From the NCBI GenBank assembly GCA_017535785.1, contig JAFXTN010000009.1:62001-126000 (forward strand): DNA of 64,000 nucleotides, given 5' to 3'. The first letter of the stretch is position 1. Each line of letters begins with the position of its first letter. Source of the DNA: Butyrivibrio sp. Lineage in GTDB: Bacteria; Bacillota; Clostridia; Lachnospirales; Lachnospiraceae. This document shows positions 48,171 through 57,114 of the stretch, in pieces. Made by a program: the position numbers and the translations under genes. The notes under the pieces are model-generated. The model saw only the letters and a program-made list of their open reading frames with translations. It was not told where the DNA came from and ran no database searches.

Positions 48171-48650
48171 ATGGAAAAAATTGCTAGCTTTACGGTTAAT
48201 CACATCGACCTTGAGCCCGGCATCTATGTGTCCAGAAAGGACAAAGTCGGCCAGGAAACGATCACTACCTTCGATCTTAGAATGACAGCTCCCAACAGAG
48301 AGCCTGTAATGAACACAGCAGAAGTTCATACGATGGAGCATCTCGGAGCAACGTTCATTAGAAATGACGAGGAATACAAGGACAAGACAATCTATTTCGG
48401 ACCCATGGGTTGCAGAACAGGATTTTACATTGTGCTTGCCGGAGACTTGGATTCCAAGACTATAGTTCCTCTTGTAACAAGAATGTATGAGTTTATGAGA
48501 GACTTTAAGGGAGAGGTTCCCGGAGCAAGTCCCAGAGACTGCGGAAATTATCTCGACATGAACCTTGGAATGGCTAATTTCCTTGCAAAAAGATATCTCG
48601 ATAACACTCTTTATAACATTGATGAAAAGCATCTTGTATATCCCGAGTGA
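48171..48650 (+). CDS. luxS: S-ribosylhomocysteine lyase LuxS
   Basis: Cleaves S-ribosylhomocysteine to homocysteine and DPD, the precursor of autoinducer-2. The 159 residues carry the metal site His53, His57 (HTMEH) and Cys124 (RDCGNYL), with Glu56 and the catalytic Cys81 in GPMGCRTGF. ATG at 48171 has AAGGAG ten bases ahead; the frame continues upstream inside rpiR without a ribosome site. It is followed after 49 bases by mtnN, the previous step of the pathway. Confidence 0.97.
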   Translation: MEKIASFTVNHIDLEPGIYVSRKDKVGQETITTFDLRMTAPNREPVMNTAEVHTMEHLGATFIRNDEEYKDKTIYFGPMGCRTGFYIVLAGDLDSKTIVPLVTRMYEFMRDFKGEVPGASPRDCGNYLDMNLGMANFLAKRYLDNTLYNIDEKHLVYPE

Positions 48651-48699
48651 TCCCGATATCATCTAAGAAAAAATCTCAAAAAGAAAAACGGAGACAGAT

Positions 48700-49395
48700 A
48701 TGAAAATAGGTATTATCGGTGCCATGGAAGTTGAAGTTCAGGCACTTAAGAGTAACATGACGGTAAACCGCATCGTTAAAAAGGCATCTATGGAATTCTA
48801 TGAAGGAATCATAGGAGGAAAAGACGTAGTTGTTGTAAGAAGCGGTATCGCTAAGGTAAATGCAGGAATCTGCGTACAGATACTCGTAGATCTCTTCGAT
48901 GTTACACACGTTATCAACACCGGTGTAGCAGGATCTCTTGATTCCAAACTCAATATCGGAGACATCGTTCTTTCCGTTGATGCTTGCTATCACGACGTAG
49001 ATATAACAATATTCGGATACGCTAAGGGTGAGGTTCCTCAGATCGGAGCCGTTAACTTTGAAGCTGACAAGGAAATGAGAGAAAAGGCTAAGGCTTCCAT
49101 AAAGAAAGTAGCTCCCGATATCGGAGTTTACGAAGGAAGAGTTTGCAGCGGAGATCAGTTCATCAGCAGCAAAGAAGTTAAAGATGACATCATCAAAAAT
49201 CACGGCGGTATGTGCGCAGAGATGGAAGGCGCAGCGATCGCTCAGGCAAGTTATCTTAACGGAGTTCCTTTCCTTATCATCAGAGCAATCTCAGATAAGG
49301 CTGACGGAAGTGCTGAGGTGGACTATCCCACATTCGAAGCAAAGGCAGCAAAAGACTGCGCAGCACTTGTGATGGAGCTTATCGCTGAACTTTGA
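48700..49395 (+). CDS. mtnN: 5'-methylthioadenosine/S-adenosylhomocysteine nucleosidase
   Basis: Hydrolyses S-adenosylhomocysteine and methylthioadenosine to adenine, feeding LuxS. The 231 residues match Pfs: the opening MKIGIIGAMEVEVQAL, GVAGSLDSKLNIGDIVLS near residue 76, AEMEGAAIAQ (substrate Glu near 173) and catalytic Asp in AISDKADGSA near 197. The ribosome site AAAACGGAGACAGAT precedes ATG 48700. It completes the rpiR-luxS-mtnN operon. Confidence 0.96.
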   Translation: MKIGIIGAMEVEVQALKSNMTVNRIVKKASMEFYEGIIGGKDVVVVRSGIAKVNAGICVQILVDLFDVTHVINTGVAGSLDSKLNIGDIVLSVDACYHDVDITIFGYAKGEVPQIGAVNFEADKEMREKAKASIKKVAPDIGVYEGRVCSGDQFISSKEVKDDIIKNHGGMCAEMEGAAIAQASYLNGVPFLIIRAISDKADGSAEVDYPTFEAKAAKDCAALVMELIAEL

Positions 49396-49410
49396 TAATT
49401 TTAAATAATT

Positions 49411-49445
49411 AAAAAGATCCGGAGAGCATCCGGATCTTTTTTTTA
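49411..49445. terminator. Bidirectional terminator between mtnN and ribH
   Basis: GATCCGGA (49416-49423) pairs with TCCGGATC (49429-49436) around GAGCA, with a T-run after (49437-49444) and an A-run before. It ends both convergent operons; the T-run touches the ribH stop. Confidence 0.9.
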
Positions 49446-49907
49446 ACCTATTTTTCTTACAAGATTGACCATCTCAATCGCGCCCTGAGCACATTCAAAG
49501 CCTTTGTTTCCGGCCTTTGTTCCGGCTCTTTCGATGGCCTGCTCAATGGTATCTGTTGTAAGAACACCGAACATTACAGGGATCCCACTGTTTAAGCTAA
49601 CCTGAGCAACGCCCTTTGATACTTCGGCGCATACGTAATCATAGTGAGAAGTTGAACCTCTTATAACAGCGCCGAGGCAGATAACAGCGTCATATTTTCC
49701 GCTCTTTGCCATCTTATCAGCGATAAGAGGAATCTCAAATGCTCCGGGAACCCAAGCTACTTCAATGTCGTCATCAGAAACATTCTCTCTTTTAAGTGCA
49801 TCAACAGCGCCGCCGAGAAGCTTGGATGTGATGAACTCATTGAATCTTGCAACAACGATTCCCACCTTTATTTTGTCAGATACCAGATTTCCTTCATACA
49901 CTTTCAT
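49443..49907 (-). CDS. ribH: 6,7-dimethyl-8-ribityllumazine synthase
   Basis: Joins ribitylaminopyrimidine and dihydroxybutanone phosphate to lumazine, the penultimate step of riboflavin synthesis. The 154 residues have [33 protein letters not shown], the active-site [19 protein letters not shown] (quoted [12 protein letters not shown]) and a terminal helix. The second ATG (49907) was chosen since AAGGAG lies nine bases before it, three before the first (49913). It is the last gene of the rib operon, 51 bases after ribBA. Confidence 0.96.
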   Translation of the reverse strand: MKVYEGNLVSDKIKVGIVVARFNEFITSKLLGGAVDALKRENVSDDDIEVAWVPGAFEIPLIADKMAKSGKYDAVICLGAVIRGSTSHYDYVCAEVSKGVAQVSLNSGIPVMFGVLTTDTIEQAIERAGTKAGNKGFECAQGAIEMVNLVRKIG

Positions 49908-49964
49908 TATCATTATCTCCTTATTGTGATTTATATTATGATGTCCGTTTCATTACCTGTGACA

Positions 49965-51161
49965 TCAGACTTTCAATATATGTCCCATCCTTATCTTCTT
50001 GGTCTGAAGATAGAATTTATCAAACTGATTGGCTTCTATTTCGATCGGAACCCTTTTGTTTATCTTGATGCCGTAGTCTTTAAGCTGATAAACCTTATCG
50101 GGGTTGTTGGTCATTAGATTAAGTGAACGGATACCAAGCTCTCTTAATATCTGAGCTCCGATATAGTATTCACGCATATCTCCGGGGAAGCCAAGAGCGA
50201 TATTGGCATCAAGTGTATCCATTCCCTGGTCCTGAAGCTTGTAGGCCTTAAGCTTATTTACAAGTCCTATACCACGGCCTTCCTGACGCATGTAGAGAAG
50301 AACACCTCTACCTTCCTCTGCGATCATCTGCATTGCTCTGTCAAGCTGCTGACCGCAGTCGCAGCGCATTGAACCAAATACATCACCTGTAAGACATTCT
50401 GAATGAACTCTGCAAAGAACGTCTTTGCCGTCTGAGATATCGCCCATAACAAGAGCGACATGGTGCTCTCCGCTAAGCTTGTTGATATAGCAGTGCGCCA
50501 TGAATTTGCCGTACTTGGTCGGCATATTGGCAATGGAAGCACACTCTACAAGATTGTCATAAACCTTTCTGAACTCTTTGATATCATCTACGGAGATCAT
50601 TGTAAGATCATGCTTTTTGGCAAGCTCTTCAAGTGCTTTTCCCGTAAGCATCTTGCCGTCATCGCCCATGATCTCGCAGCAAAGACCGATTTCCTTTAAG
50701 CCTGCAAGTCGCATAAGATCAACGGTTGCTTCGGTATGACCTTCTCTTTTTAATACGCCGCCGTTTTTGGCAACAAGCGGAAACATGTGGCCGGGACGTC
50801 TGAAATCTTCAGGCTTTGCATCGTCAGAAGCTGCTTTGGCAGCAGTGAGAGCTCTCTCATAAGCGGATATTCCCGTAGTTGTGTCTACATGATCTATCGA
50901 AACGGTAAAAGCTGTCTCGTGATTATCGGTATTGTTGCTTACCATAGGAGCAAGAGCGAGCTTTACTGCAAACTCTTCACTCATAGGCATACAGATAAGT
51001 CCTTTACCGTGAGTTGCCATAAAGTTTATGCTTTCGGTTGTCGCAAGCTCCGCGGAGCAGATAAAGTCACCTTCGTTTTCTCTTCCTTCATCGTCGGTGA
51101 CAAGAATGAGCTTTCCTTCCTTTAGATCGTTCAGTGCTTTGATAATCTTATCTTTTTCCAT
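49965..51161 (-). CDS. ribBA: Bifunctional 3,4-dihydroxy-2-butanone-4-phosphate synthase / GTP cyclohydrolase II
   Basis: A 398-residue fusion enzyme of riboflavin synthesis. The N-terminal half (1-200) is RibB-type, with the acidic loop [16 protein letters not shown] near 24-39 and [22 protein letters not shown] near 130. The C-terminal half (205-398) is RibA-type, with the zinc site [15 protein letters not shown] (Cys near 257, 268, 270) and [12 protein letters not shown]. It lies third in the rib operon, 11 bases after ribE. Confidence 0.97.
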   Translation of the reverse strand: MEKDKIIKALNDLKEGKLILVTDDEGRENEGDFICSAELATTESINFMATHGKGLICMPMSEEFAVKLALAPMVSNNTDNHETAFTVSIDHVDTTTGISAYERALTAAKAASDDAKPEDFRRPGHMFPLVAKNGGVLKREGHTEATVDLMRLAGLKEIGLCCEIMGDDGKMLTGKALEELAKKHDLTMISVDDIKEFRKVYDNLVECASIANMPTKYGKFMAHCYINKLSGEHHVALVMGDISDGKDVLCRVHSECLTGDVFGSMRCDCGQQLDRAMQMIAEEGRGVLLYMRQEGRGIGLVNKLKAYKLQDQGMDTLDANIALGFPGDMREYYIGAQILRELGIRSLNLMTNNPDKVYQLKDYGIKINKRVPIEIEANQFDKFYLQTKKIRMGHILKV

Positions 51162-51172
51162 TTTTACCCCTC

Positions 51173-51820
51173 TTAAAAGCCGTTAGATAAAAGAAATTCT
51201 CTCGTTATCTGCGGTTTATTTGTTTTTTCTGCATCCCTGTTTAGGAAATTCATGACGTATTTGCCGATCATATCGGTCTCAAGATTAACGGCGTCGGATA
51301 TTTTCTTTTCTCCGAGAGTCGTCTCTGTAAGTGTGTGCGGTATCACTGATACCCAGAAGGAGTTGATTCCCATCTTGGCTACGGTAAGACTTATTCCGTC
51401 TATAGCTACGGAGCCCTTTTGAGTTATGCCCTCCATGATGTTTGAAGGAGCCGAGATCTCAAGCCAGACGGCATTTCCGTCTCTTTTAATTGATTCGATC
51501 TTACCCGTTCCGTCTATGTGTCCCGATACCAGATGTCCGCCAAAGCGTCCGTCTGCGCGCATGGCTCTCTCAAGATTTACTCTTGAACCCTTTTTTAAAA
51601 GAGAGAGTATAGAGCGATTAAAAGTTTCGTTCATAACATCAGCAAAAAAGTGATCTTTGGTAAAGCTTGTGACTGTCAGACAAACACCGCAAACGCTGAT
51701 GCTGTCGCCGATGTGAACATCTTCAAGAACCTTTTTACATGCGATGTTAATGGTTCCTGTCTCGGCGCTTTTGACTATGCTTTTTATGAATCCTATTTCT
51801 TCGACTATTCCCGTGAACAT
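51173..51820 (-). CDS. ribE: Riboflavin synthase, alpha chain
   Basis: Dismutates two lumazines into riboflavin and the pyrimidine. The 215 residues contain the duplicated lumazine-binding half: [12 protein letters not shown] and [10 protein letters not shown] in the first; [15 protein letters not shown] and [10 protein letters not shown] in the second. Its start lies inside ribD (16-base overlap), so translation is coupled. It is the second gene in the FMN-riboswitch operon. Confidence 0.96.
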   Translation of the reverse strand: MFTGIVEEIGFIKSIVKSAETGTINIACKKVLEDVHIGDSISVCGVCLTVTSFTKDHFFADVMNETFNRSILSLLKKGSRVNLERAMRADGRFGGHLVSGHIDGTGKIESIKRDGNAVWLEISAPSNIMEGITQKGSVAIDGISLTVAKMGINSFWVSVIPHTLTETTLGEKKISDAVNLETDMIGKYVMNFLNRDAEKTNKPQITREFLLSNGF

Positions 51821-52905
51821 AGATATTCAACCTCGCTTTGTATAAGTATGTCAGGGCCGATGCCGGTGACCTTTTTGGTGTTTAACTTAATGGCATCGCC
51901 CGGATTGTCTATTCCTATCCCTTCAACAGGAGATTTGGCGCGTCCTCCGAATATCTTTGGAGCCATATAAACATAGACTTCATCTACGAGATGCTCGGAA
52001 AGTGCGCTGAAATTAAGTGTTCCGCCGCCCTCTAAGAGGATACTGTTTATTCCAAGTGATCCAAGCTTTTTAAAAAGAGCATTAAGATCGATATGATCGT
52101 CCTTCTTAGGTACCTGCAGGATTTGGCAGCCTTGCTTCTCATATTCGGACGCCTTGGAAGGATCTGCGGCAGTTGCAATGATCGTGGGTATTTCATTAGC
52201 TGTTTTTACGACCAGAGATGTAAGCGGTGTCCTGAGATTTGTGTCGCAGATTATCCTGACGGGATCAATGTGAGGCTCGTTCAGTCTGCAATTTAGCATG
52301 GGATCGTCTGCGATCACTGTTGAGACGCCGACCATGATACCGCTAAGAGACTTGCGGAGCTTGTGTACGGATTCTCTGGCGCCTGCGCTTGTTATCCACT
52401 TAGATTCTCCGGTCCTTGTTGCTATCTTGCCGTCTGCGGTCATTGCGTATTTCATCACGACGTAAGGAAGTCCTGTTGTTATGTGCTTGTTGAAGATCTT
52501 GTTCATTTCTCTGCATTCTTTTTCAAGAACGCCAACAGTCACTTCTATACCATGTTTTTGCAGGATCTCTATGCCTTTGCCCGCTACGATCGGGTTGACG
52601 TCTGTAGTTCCGACAACAACTCTCGAGATTCCTTTTTCTATGATGATATCTGTGCAAGGAGGTGTTTTACCGTGGTGGCAGCAGGGCTCCAATGTTACGT
52701 AAAGAGTGGCATCTTTTGGATCTTCGCTACAGTTTTTGAGAGCATTTCGCTCGGCATGAAGATCCCCGTATTTTTGATGGTAGCCTTTTCCTATAACTAC
52801 ACCGCGCTTTACAACAACGGCACCGACCATGGGATTGGGGCTTACGAAGCCCTCACCTCTTTTGGCAAGGCGTATCGCTTTATTCATGTAGTATTCGTCC
52901 GTCAT
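51805..52905 (-). CDS. ribD: Bifunctional diaminohydroxyphosphoribosylaminopyrimidine deaminase / reductase
   Basis: Carries out the second and third steps of riboflavin synthesis. The 366 residues have a zinc-dependent deaminase domain (1-145: HAERNAL with His and Glu near 50-52, and TLEPCCHHGKTPPCTD with the Cys ligands) and a reductase domain (about 148-366: VVMKYAMTADGKIATRTGES, ILLEGGGTLNFSAL). It is the first gene of the operon, 52 bases downstream of the riboswitch terminator with AAAGGAG before ATG. Confidence 0.97.
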   Translation of the reverse strand: MTDEYYMNKAIRLAKRGEGFVSPNPMVGAVVVKRGVVIGKGYHQKYGDLHAERNALKNCSEDPKDATLYVTLEPCCHHGKTPPCTDIIIEKGISRVVVGTTDVNPIVAGKGIEILQKHGIEVTVGVLEKECREMNKIFNKHITTGLPYVVMKYAMTADGKIATRTGESKWITSAGARESVHKLRKSLSGIMVGVSTVIADDPMLNCRLNEPHIDPVRIICDTNLRTPLTSLVVKTANEIPTIIATAADPSKASEYEKQGCQILQVPKKDDHIDLNALFKKLGSLGINSILLEGGGTLNFSALSEHLVDEVYVYMAPKIFGGRAKSPVEGIGIDNPGDAIKLNTKKVTGIGPDILIQSEVEYLCSRE

Positions 52906-52930
52906 GCGATGCTCCTTTCATGGGTAAAAT

Positions 52931-52966
52931 AAAAAGCTCTGAGATATAAAATCCCAGAGCTTTAAA
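52931..52966 (-). terminator. Riboswitch-controlled terminator of the rib operon
   Basis: On the minus strand AAGCTCTGGGAT pairs with ATCTCAGAGCTT around a short loop, followed by TTTATTTT. It lies between the FMN aptamer and ribD, as expected for transcription attenuation by FMN. Confidence 0.88.
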
Positions 52967-53000
52967 ATTACGGTATCAAAAAAACACTGTAATAAATAAT

Positions 53001-53108
53001 ACTTCTTTCATCCAGACTATACTGTCGGCATCGGAGTTTCACCGATTCATGCCTTTCGGCTCGTGGGCTATACCACCGGTAGGGACTTGCACCCTGCCCT
53101 GAAGATTA
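53001..53108 (-). ncRNA. FMN riboswitch (RFN element)
   Basis: Read on the minus strand, the consensus blocks appear in order: CTTCAGGGCAGGGTGCAAG, CCCTACCGGTGGT, AGCCCACGAGC, GAATCGGTGAAACTCCGA, TGCCGACAGTATAGTCTGG and ATGAAAGAAGT. It binds FMN and, with the terminator at 52931, turns off ribDE-BA-H when flavin is plentiful. It lies between pgi and ribD. Confidence 0.97.
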
Positions 53109-53127
53109 TTGTTATTAAGTTATTGCT

Positions 53128-53156
53128 ATTGTATGTTAGTGCACTAAATGTGTCAA
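53128..53156 (-). promoter_or_regulatory. rib operon promoter
   Basis: On the minus strand TTGACA (53156-53151), a 17-base spacer and TACAAT (53133-53128) give a near-consensus sigma-A promoter, with predicted start near 53121 and the FMN aptamer about 13 bases further. It begins 3 bases after the pgi stop. Confidence 0.82.
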
Positions 53157-53158
53157 TA

Positions 53159-54739
53159 TCAGATGTTCAAAAGCTTGGAGTACTCTGCAAGAGCTCCGTC
53201 TGTCTCGTGAGCAAGAACCTTCTTAGCAAGGACCTTACCGAGCTGAACACCTTCCTGATCGAAGCTGTTGATGTTCCATACAAATCCCTGGAACATAACC
53301 TTGTTCTCGAAGTGAGCAAGGAGTGCGCCGAGAGCCTTAGGATCAAGCTCCTCACCGATGATGATGCTTGAAGGTCTGCCACCCTTGAAGTTCTTGTTGA
53401 GGTTGTCATCCTTCTTGCCGCAAGCAAATGCAACGATCTGAGCTGCAACGTTAGCGCAAAGCTTCTGCTGGCTTGTGCTGTCCTGGATATTAACATCATT
53501 TCTAAGCTGGCTGTTCTTAAAGCCGATGAACTGAAGAGGAATGATGTCAGTTCCCTGGTGAAGAAGCTGGTAGAATGAGTGCTGTCCATTTGTACCGGGT
53601 TCACCGAAGATGATGGGGCCTGTTACGTAATCGATAGGCTCGCCGAAACGGTTAACGCTCTTACCGTTTGACTCCATGTCAAGCTGCTGTAAGTGAGCAG
53701 GGAAACGTGAAAGAGCCTGTGAGTAAGGAAGCACTGCTGTGCTGTCATAACCAAGAACGTTACGCTCATAAACTCCGATCATGGCATCGAGCATTGCAGG
53801 GTTCTTAAGCATATCGGGATTAGCTGAAAGCTTGTCTTCTTCTGCTGCACCGTCAAGGAATGCAGCGAATACTTCGGGACCGAAAGCGAGTGAAAGAACT
53901 GCTCCGCCAACGCCTGAAGTAGAAGAATAACGTCCACCGATGAAATCATCCATGAAGAATGCCTCAAGGTAGTTATCGCTCTTTGCAAGAGGAGAAGTCT
54001 CTGATGTAACCGCGATCATGTGCTTGGATGCATCAAGGCCTGCCTTCTTAAGAGCATCTGTAACGAAAGATTCGTTTGTAAGTGTCTCAAGTGTTGTACC
54101 TGACTTAGATACAAGAATAAAGATAGAATGAGCAACATCAATTCCGTTAAGAACTGCGGAAGCGTCATCGGGATCTACGTTACTGATGAACTTAGCTTCC
54201 ATCTTGAAGTTGCCTGTTCTGTGTGCCCAGTTTTCAAGAGCGAGGTACATAGCGCGGGGACCAAGGTCACTTCCGCCGATACCGATCTGAACAACTGTTG
54301 TGAATTTCTCACCCTTAGCGTTAGCGATCTCGCCTGAGTGAACTTTATTTGCAAAATCAGCAATTCTCTTCTGCTCTTTTACATAGAAATCTCTTTTGTC
54401 AACGCCGTCAGCAACAACATTTCCACCGAGCTGACCTCTGGTGAGCTGGTGAAGAACCATTCTCTTCTCACCTGTGTTGATAACTTCGCCATTGTAGAGA
54501 GCTTCAAACTTCTCTGAGAGCTGAGCCTCTTTTGCAAGTGCATCAAGAGCGTTTAAAACATTGTCATCAACTTCTTTTGCAGCGTAGTTAAAGTTAAGTC
54601 CTGCAGCCATAGGTACGCTGTAATTTTTAACTCTGCTTGCACCGTTATCGCCTGACATCACCTCAGCCAGGTTAACACGGGAAACCTTCTTGAGCTCGCC
54701 ATAGGATGCGAGTGTATCCAGATTTTTCCAATTAACCAT
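53159..54739 (-). CDS. pgi: Glucose-6-phosphate isomerase
   Basis: Interconverts glucose-6-phosphate and fructose-6-phosphate. The start ATG at 54739 follows AGGAGGATTTATA; the frame runs to 54778 without a ribosome site. The 526 residues show IGIGGSDLGPRAMYLAL, VSKSGTTLETL near 220, GGRYSSTSGVGG near 275, the catalytic Glu in the GEPGTNGQHSFYQLLHQG stretch (quoted GTNGQHSFYQLLHQG), and QEGVQLGKVLAKK near the end. It is a monocistron with the rib promoter just beyond it. Confidence 0.96.
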   Translation of the reverse strand: MVNWKNLDTLASYGELKKVSRVNLAEVMSGDNGASRVKNYSVPMAAGLNFNYAAKEVDDNVLNALDALAKEAQLSEKFEALYNGEVINTGEKRMVLHQLTRGQLGGNVVADGVDKRDFYVKEQKRIADFANKVHSGEIANAKGEKFTTVVQIGIGGSDLGPRAMYLALENWAHRTGNFKMEAKFISNVDPDDASAVLNGIDVAHSIFILVSKSGTTLETLTNESFVTDALKKAGLDASKHMIAVTSETSPLAKSDNYLEAFFMDDFIGGRYSSTSGVGGAVLSLAFGPEVFAAFLDGAAEEDKLSANPDMLKNPAMLDAMIGVYERNVLGYDSTAVLPYSQALSRFPAHLQQLDMESNGKSVNRFGEPIDYVTGPIIFGEPGTNGQHSFYQLLHQGTDIIPLQFIGFKNSQLRNDVNIQDSTSQQKLCANVAAQIVAFACGKKDDNLNKNFKGGRPSSIIIGEELDPKALGALLAHFENKVMFQGFVWNINSFDQEGVQLGKVLAKKVLAHETDGALAEYSKLLNI

Positions 54740-54845
54740 TATAAATCCTCCTGTCGGCTGGAAAACGTATTCCGCCATTCGCTTAAAAGTGTATCAAAGA
54801 TATTTTGTCATATCAAGAAGATAAGGGTAAAAGTTACGAAAAATA

Positions 54846-54854
54846 TGGTATACT
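54846..54854 (+). promoter_or_regulatory. Extended -10 promoter of the two-component operon
   Basis: TGGTATACT, the same extended -10 as before murG, is 21 bases from the histidine-kinase ATG. No good -35 is present at standard spacing. Confidence 0.55.
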
Positions 54855-54875
54855 TGTAGTATGTAGGGGGCTGTT

Positions 54876-56387
54876 ATGCGATTCCGTACTAAACTTATTA
54901 TCACATCACTTGCAATAGTAATAGTGCCGCTTATACTTGCTGTAGGAACATTTCTCGTAGTCGGCAGGTTTGTGCTCTATGACCAAAAGATCCAGGAATA
55001 CAGCAGTGTTGTGGATTACGGAATGGTATCTGATCCGGGCGGAACGTTCCGGAAGATGACCGACACTCTGGTGGTCGAGATCAATCTGACAAGAAGTATA
55101 TCCCCTTTTATATTAGAAAATGGAAGATTTTTACAGGAATTGGATGAGAGGATCGCATCCAGATATTCCTATGTTATAGTAAAAAAGGGCGACGGTATAT
55201 ATTACGTAGCCAGCAGGGCTAGGGCAAAAGAAGTAATAAATGAGCTTCCCGGATACGGATTCGGAATAGAAGGTGTTTACATTACTAATTCCGGACATCT
55301 TGTAAGGCAATATGATTTCGAGTTCTCGGACGGAGACACCGGAAGCTTATATATTGTATCCGGAATAAGAACGTCGTTTACGACATCGCTTCTTATCTAT
55401 ATGTTTATAGCGATCGTATTGATACTTCTTTTGACAAGTATTCTTCTGACCACATGGATAGGACGTAGCTTCTTTAGACCGATAGACGAACTGAACATCG
55501 CGATGCAGCGTATCAAGGACGGTAACTTTGATTACATGCTCCCGACCGATGTAAAAGAAAAAGGCGAGATCGGAGCGATCTATCGTAACTACGAGGACAT
55601 GAGACTTAGGCTCAAGGAATCCGCCGAGGAAAAGATAGAACGAGAGCGGCAGAACAGAGAGCTTATCAGTAATATCTCGCATGACCTCAAGACGCCTATC
55701 ACAGCGATTAAGGGATATTCGCAGGGCCTTTTGGAAGGTGTTGCGGCCAATCCCGAGAAACAGAAAAAATATGTCAAGATCATTTATAACAAGGCTAACG
55801 ACATGAACAACCTTATAAATGAGCTGACATTGTACTCAAGCATAGATAACAACAGGATTCCGTATAACTTCGTCAAGCTGAACGTTTCGGAATACTTTGG
55901 AGATTGTATCGAGGAGATCGGCGCAGATCTGGAGAGTAAGTCGATAAAACTCAATTATTCGAATCTCACCGGACCCGATACACAGATAGTTGCAGACCCC
56001 GAGCAGATCAAGAGGGTAGTCAACAACATTGTGAGCAACAGCGTCAAGTACCTCGATAGAGACGATGACAGCGGTCAGATCGATATCAGGATACTTGATG
56101 AAGTAGATTCCATTCGTGTAGAGCTGGAAGATAACGGTAAGGGAATCGCGCAAAAAGATATCCCGAATATCTTCGACAGATTCTATCGAACGGATGCTTC
56201 CAGAAACTCAAGACAGGGTGGAAGCGGAATAGGTTTATCAATAGTTAAAAAGATAATAGAAGATCATGGCGGATACATTTGGGCAACCAGCCATGAGGGA
56301 GAAGGGACGTGTATGCATTTCGTTTTGAGGAAGTATATCGAATATGCGAACGGCTCTGAAACAGTCACAGTAGACCACGAATCATAA
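54876..56387 (+). CDS. Sensor histidine kinase, OmpR-family partner
   Basis: A 503-residue kinase with membrane segments at about 7-30 and 170-195 that enclose an extracellular sensor region of about 140 residues, a HAMP domain (about 198-250), a dimer helix with phospho-acceptor His269 (ISNISHDLKTPITAIKG, quoted ISHDLKTP), and an ATPase domain with VVNNIVSNSVKYL, DNGKGI and GGSGIGLSIVKKI. ATG at 54876 follows AGGGGGCTGTT. It lies 22 bases from its regulator. The signal is unknown; the neighbouring glycan-ligase gene suggests an envelope cue. Confidence 0.95.
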   Translation: MRFRTKLIITSLAIVIVPLILAVGTFLVVGRFVLYDQKIQEYSSVVDYGMVSDPGGTFRKMTDTLVVEINLTRSISPFILENGRFLQELDERIASRYSYVIVKKGDGIYYVASRARAKEVINELPGYGFGIEGVYITNSGHLVRQYDFEFSDGDTGSLYIVSGIRTSFTTSLLIYMFIAIVLILLLTSILLTTWIGRSFFRPIDELNIAMQRIKDGNFDYMLPTDVKEKGEIGAIYRNYEDMRLRLKESAEEKIERERQNRELISNISHDLKTPITAIKGYSQGLLEGVAANPEKQKKYVKIIYNKANDMNNLINELTLYSSIDNNRIPYNFVKLNVSEYFGDCIEEIGADLESKSIKLNYSNLTGPDTQIVADPEQIKRVVNNIVSNSVKYLDRDDDSGQIDIRILDEVDSIRVELEDNGKGIAQKDIPNIFDRFYRTDASRNSRQGGSGIGLSIVKKIIEDHGGYIWATSHEGEGTCMHFVLRKYIEYANGSETVTVDHES

Positions 56388-56409
56388 ACGCAAAGAAAGG
56401 CAGAAAAGG

Positions 56410-57099
56410 ATGAGCAGAATACTTATTGTTGAAGATGAAGAGGCTATCGCTGATCTTGAGAAGGACTACCTTGAACTTAGCGATTTTGAAGTCTCCATCG
56501 AGAACACAGGCGATGCCGGACTTAAGACGGCGCTTTCCGAGGAATTTGATCTTGTTATCTTGGATCTTATGCTTCCCGGAATGGATGGATTTGAGGTATG
56601 TAAGAGAATAAGAGAAAAGAAAGATGTTCCGATCCTTATGGTTTCCGCCAAGAAGGATGATATCGACAAGATAAGAGGACTGGGTCTCGGTGCAGACGAT
56701 TATATCACCAAGCCGTTCAGCCCTTCAGAGCTTGTTGCGCGTGTTAAGGCACACATGGCAAGATATTCAAGACTTGTCGGATCAGGACATGAGGAGAATG
56801 ACTTTGTCGAGATCAGAGGTCTTAAGATCGACAAGACAGCCAGAAGAGTATACGTTGATGATGAGGAGAAGAGCTTCACAACCAAGGAGTTTGATCTTCT
56901 TACTTTCCTTGCGGAAAATCCCAATCACGTGTTCACCAAGGAAGAACTCTTTAGAAAGATCTGGAACATGGATTCCATCGGTGATATCGCAACTGTAACG
57001 GTTCATATCAAGAAGATCCGTGAGAAGATCGAATACGATACCTCCAATCCTCAGTATATAGAGACAATCTGGGGTGTAGGATATCGCTTCAAAGTATGA
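56410..57099 (+). CDS. Response regulator, OmpR/PhoB family
   Basis: A 229-residue regulator with a receiver domain (1-120; phospho-acceptor Asp52 in LVILDLMLP, Asp8-Glu10, Lys101 in ITKPF) and a C-terminal winged helix (about 135-229; FTTKEFDLLTFLAENPNHVFTKEEL, quoted in part as TKEFDLLTFL; TVTVHIKKIREKI). It binds DNA once phosphorylated by the kinase upstream. The start follows AAAGGCAGAAAAGG. Confidence 0.95.
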   Translation: MSRILIVEDEEAIADLEKDYLELSDFEVSIENTGDAGLKTALSEEFDLVILDLMLPGMDGFEVCKRIREKKDVPILMVSAKKDDIDKIRGLGLGADDYITKPFSPSELVARVKAHMARYSRLVGSGHEENDFVEIRGLKIDKTARRVYVDDEEKSFTTKEFDLLTFLAENPNHVFTKEELFRKIWNMDSIGDIATVTVHIKKIREKIEYDTSNPQYIETIWGVGYRFKV

Positions 57100-57114
57100 T
57101 CGAATTGACTTGAT

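Noticed and set aside
52363-52932. 189-codon open frame opposite ribD
   Set aside because: Complementary to ribD over its whole length, Phe/Cys-rich composition, no ribosome site.
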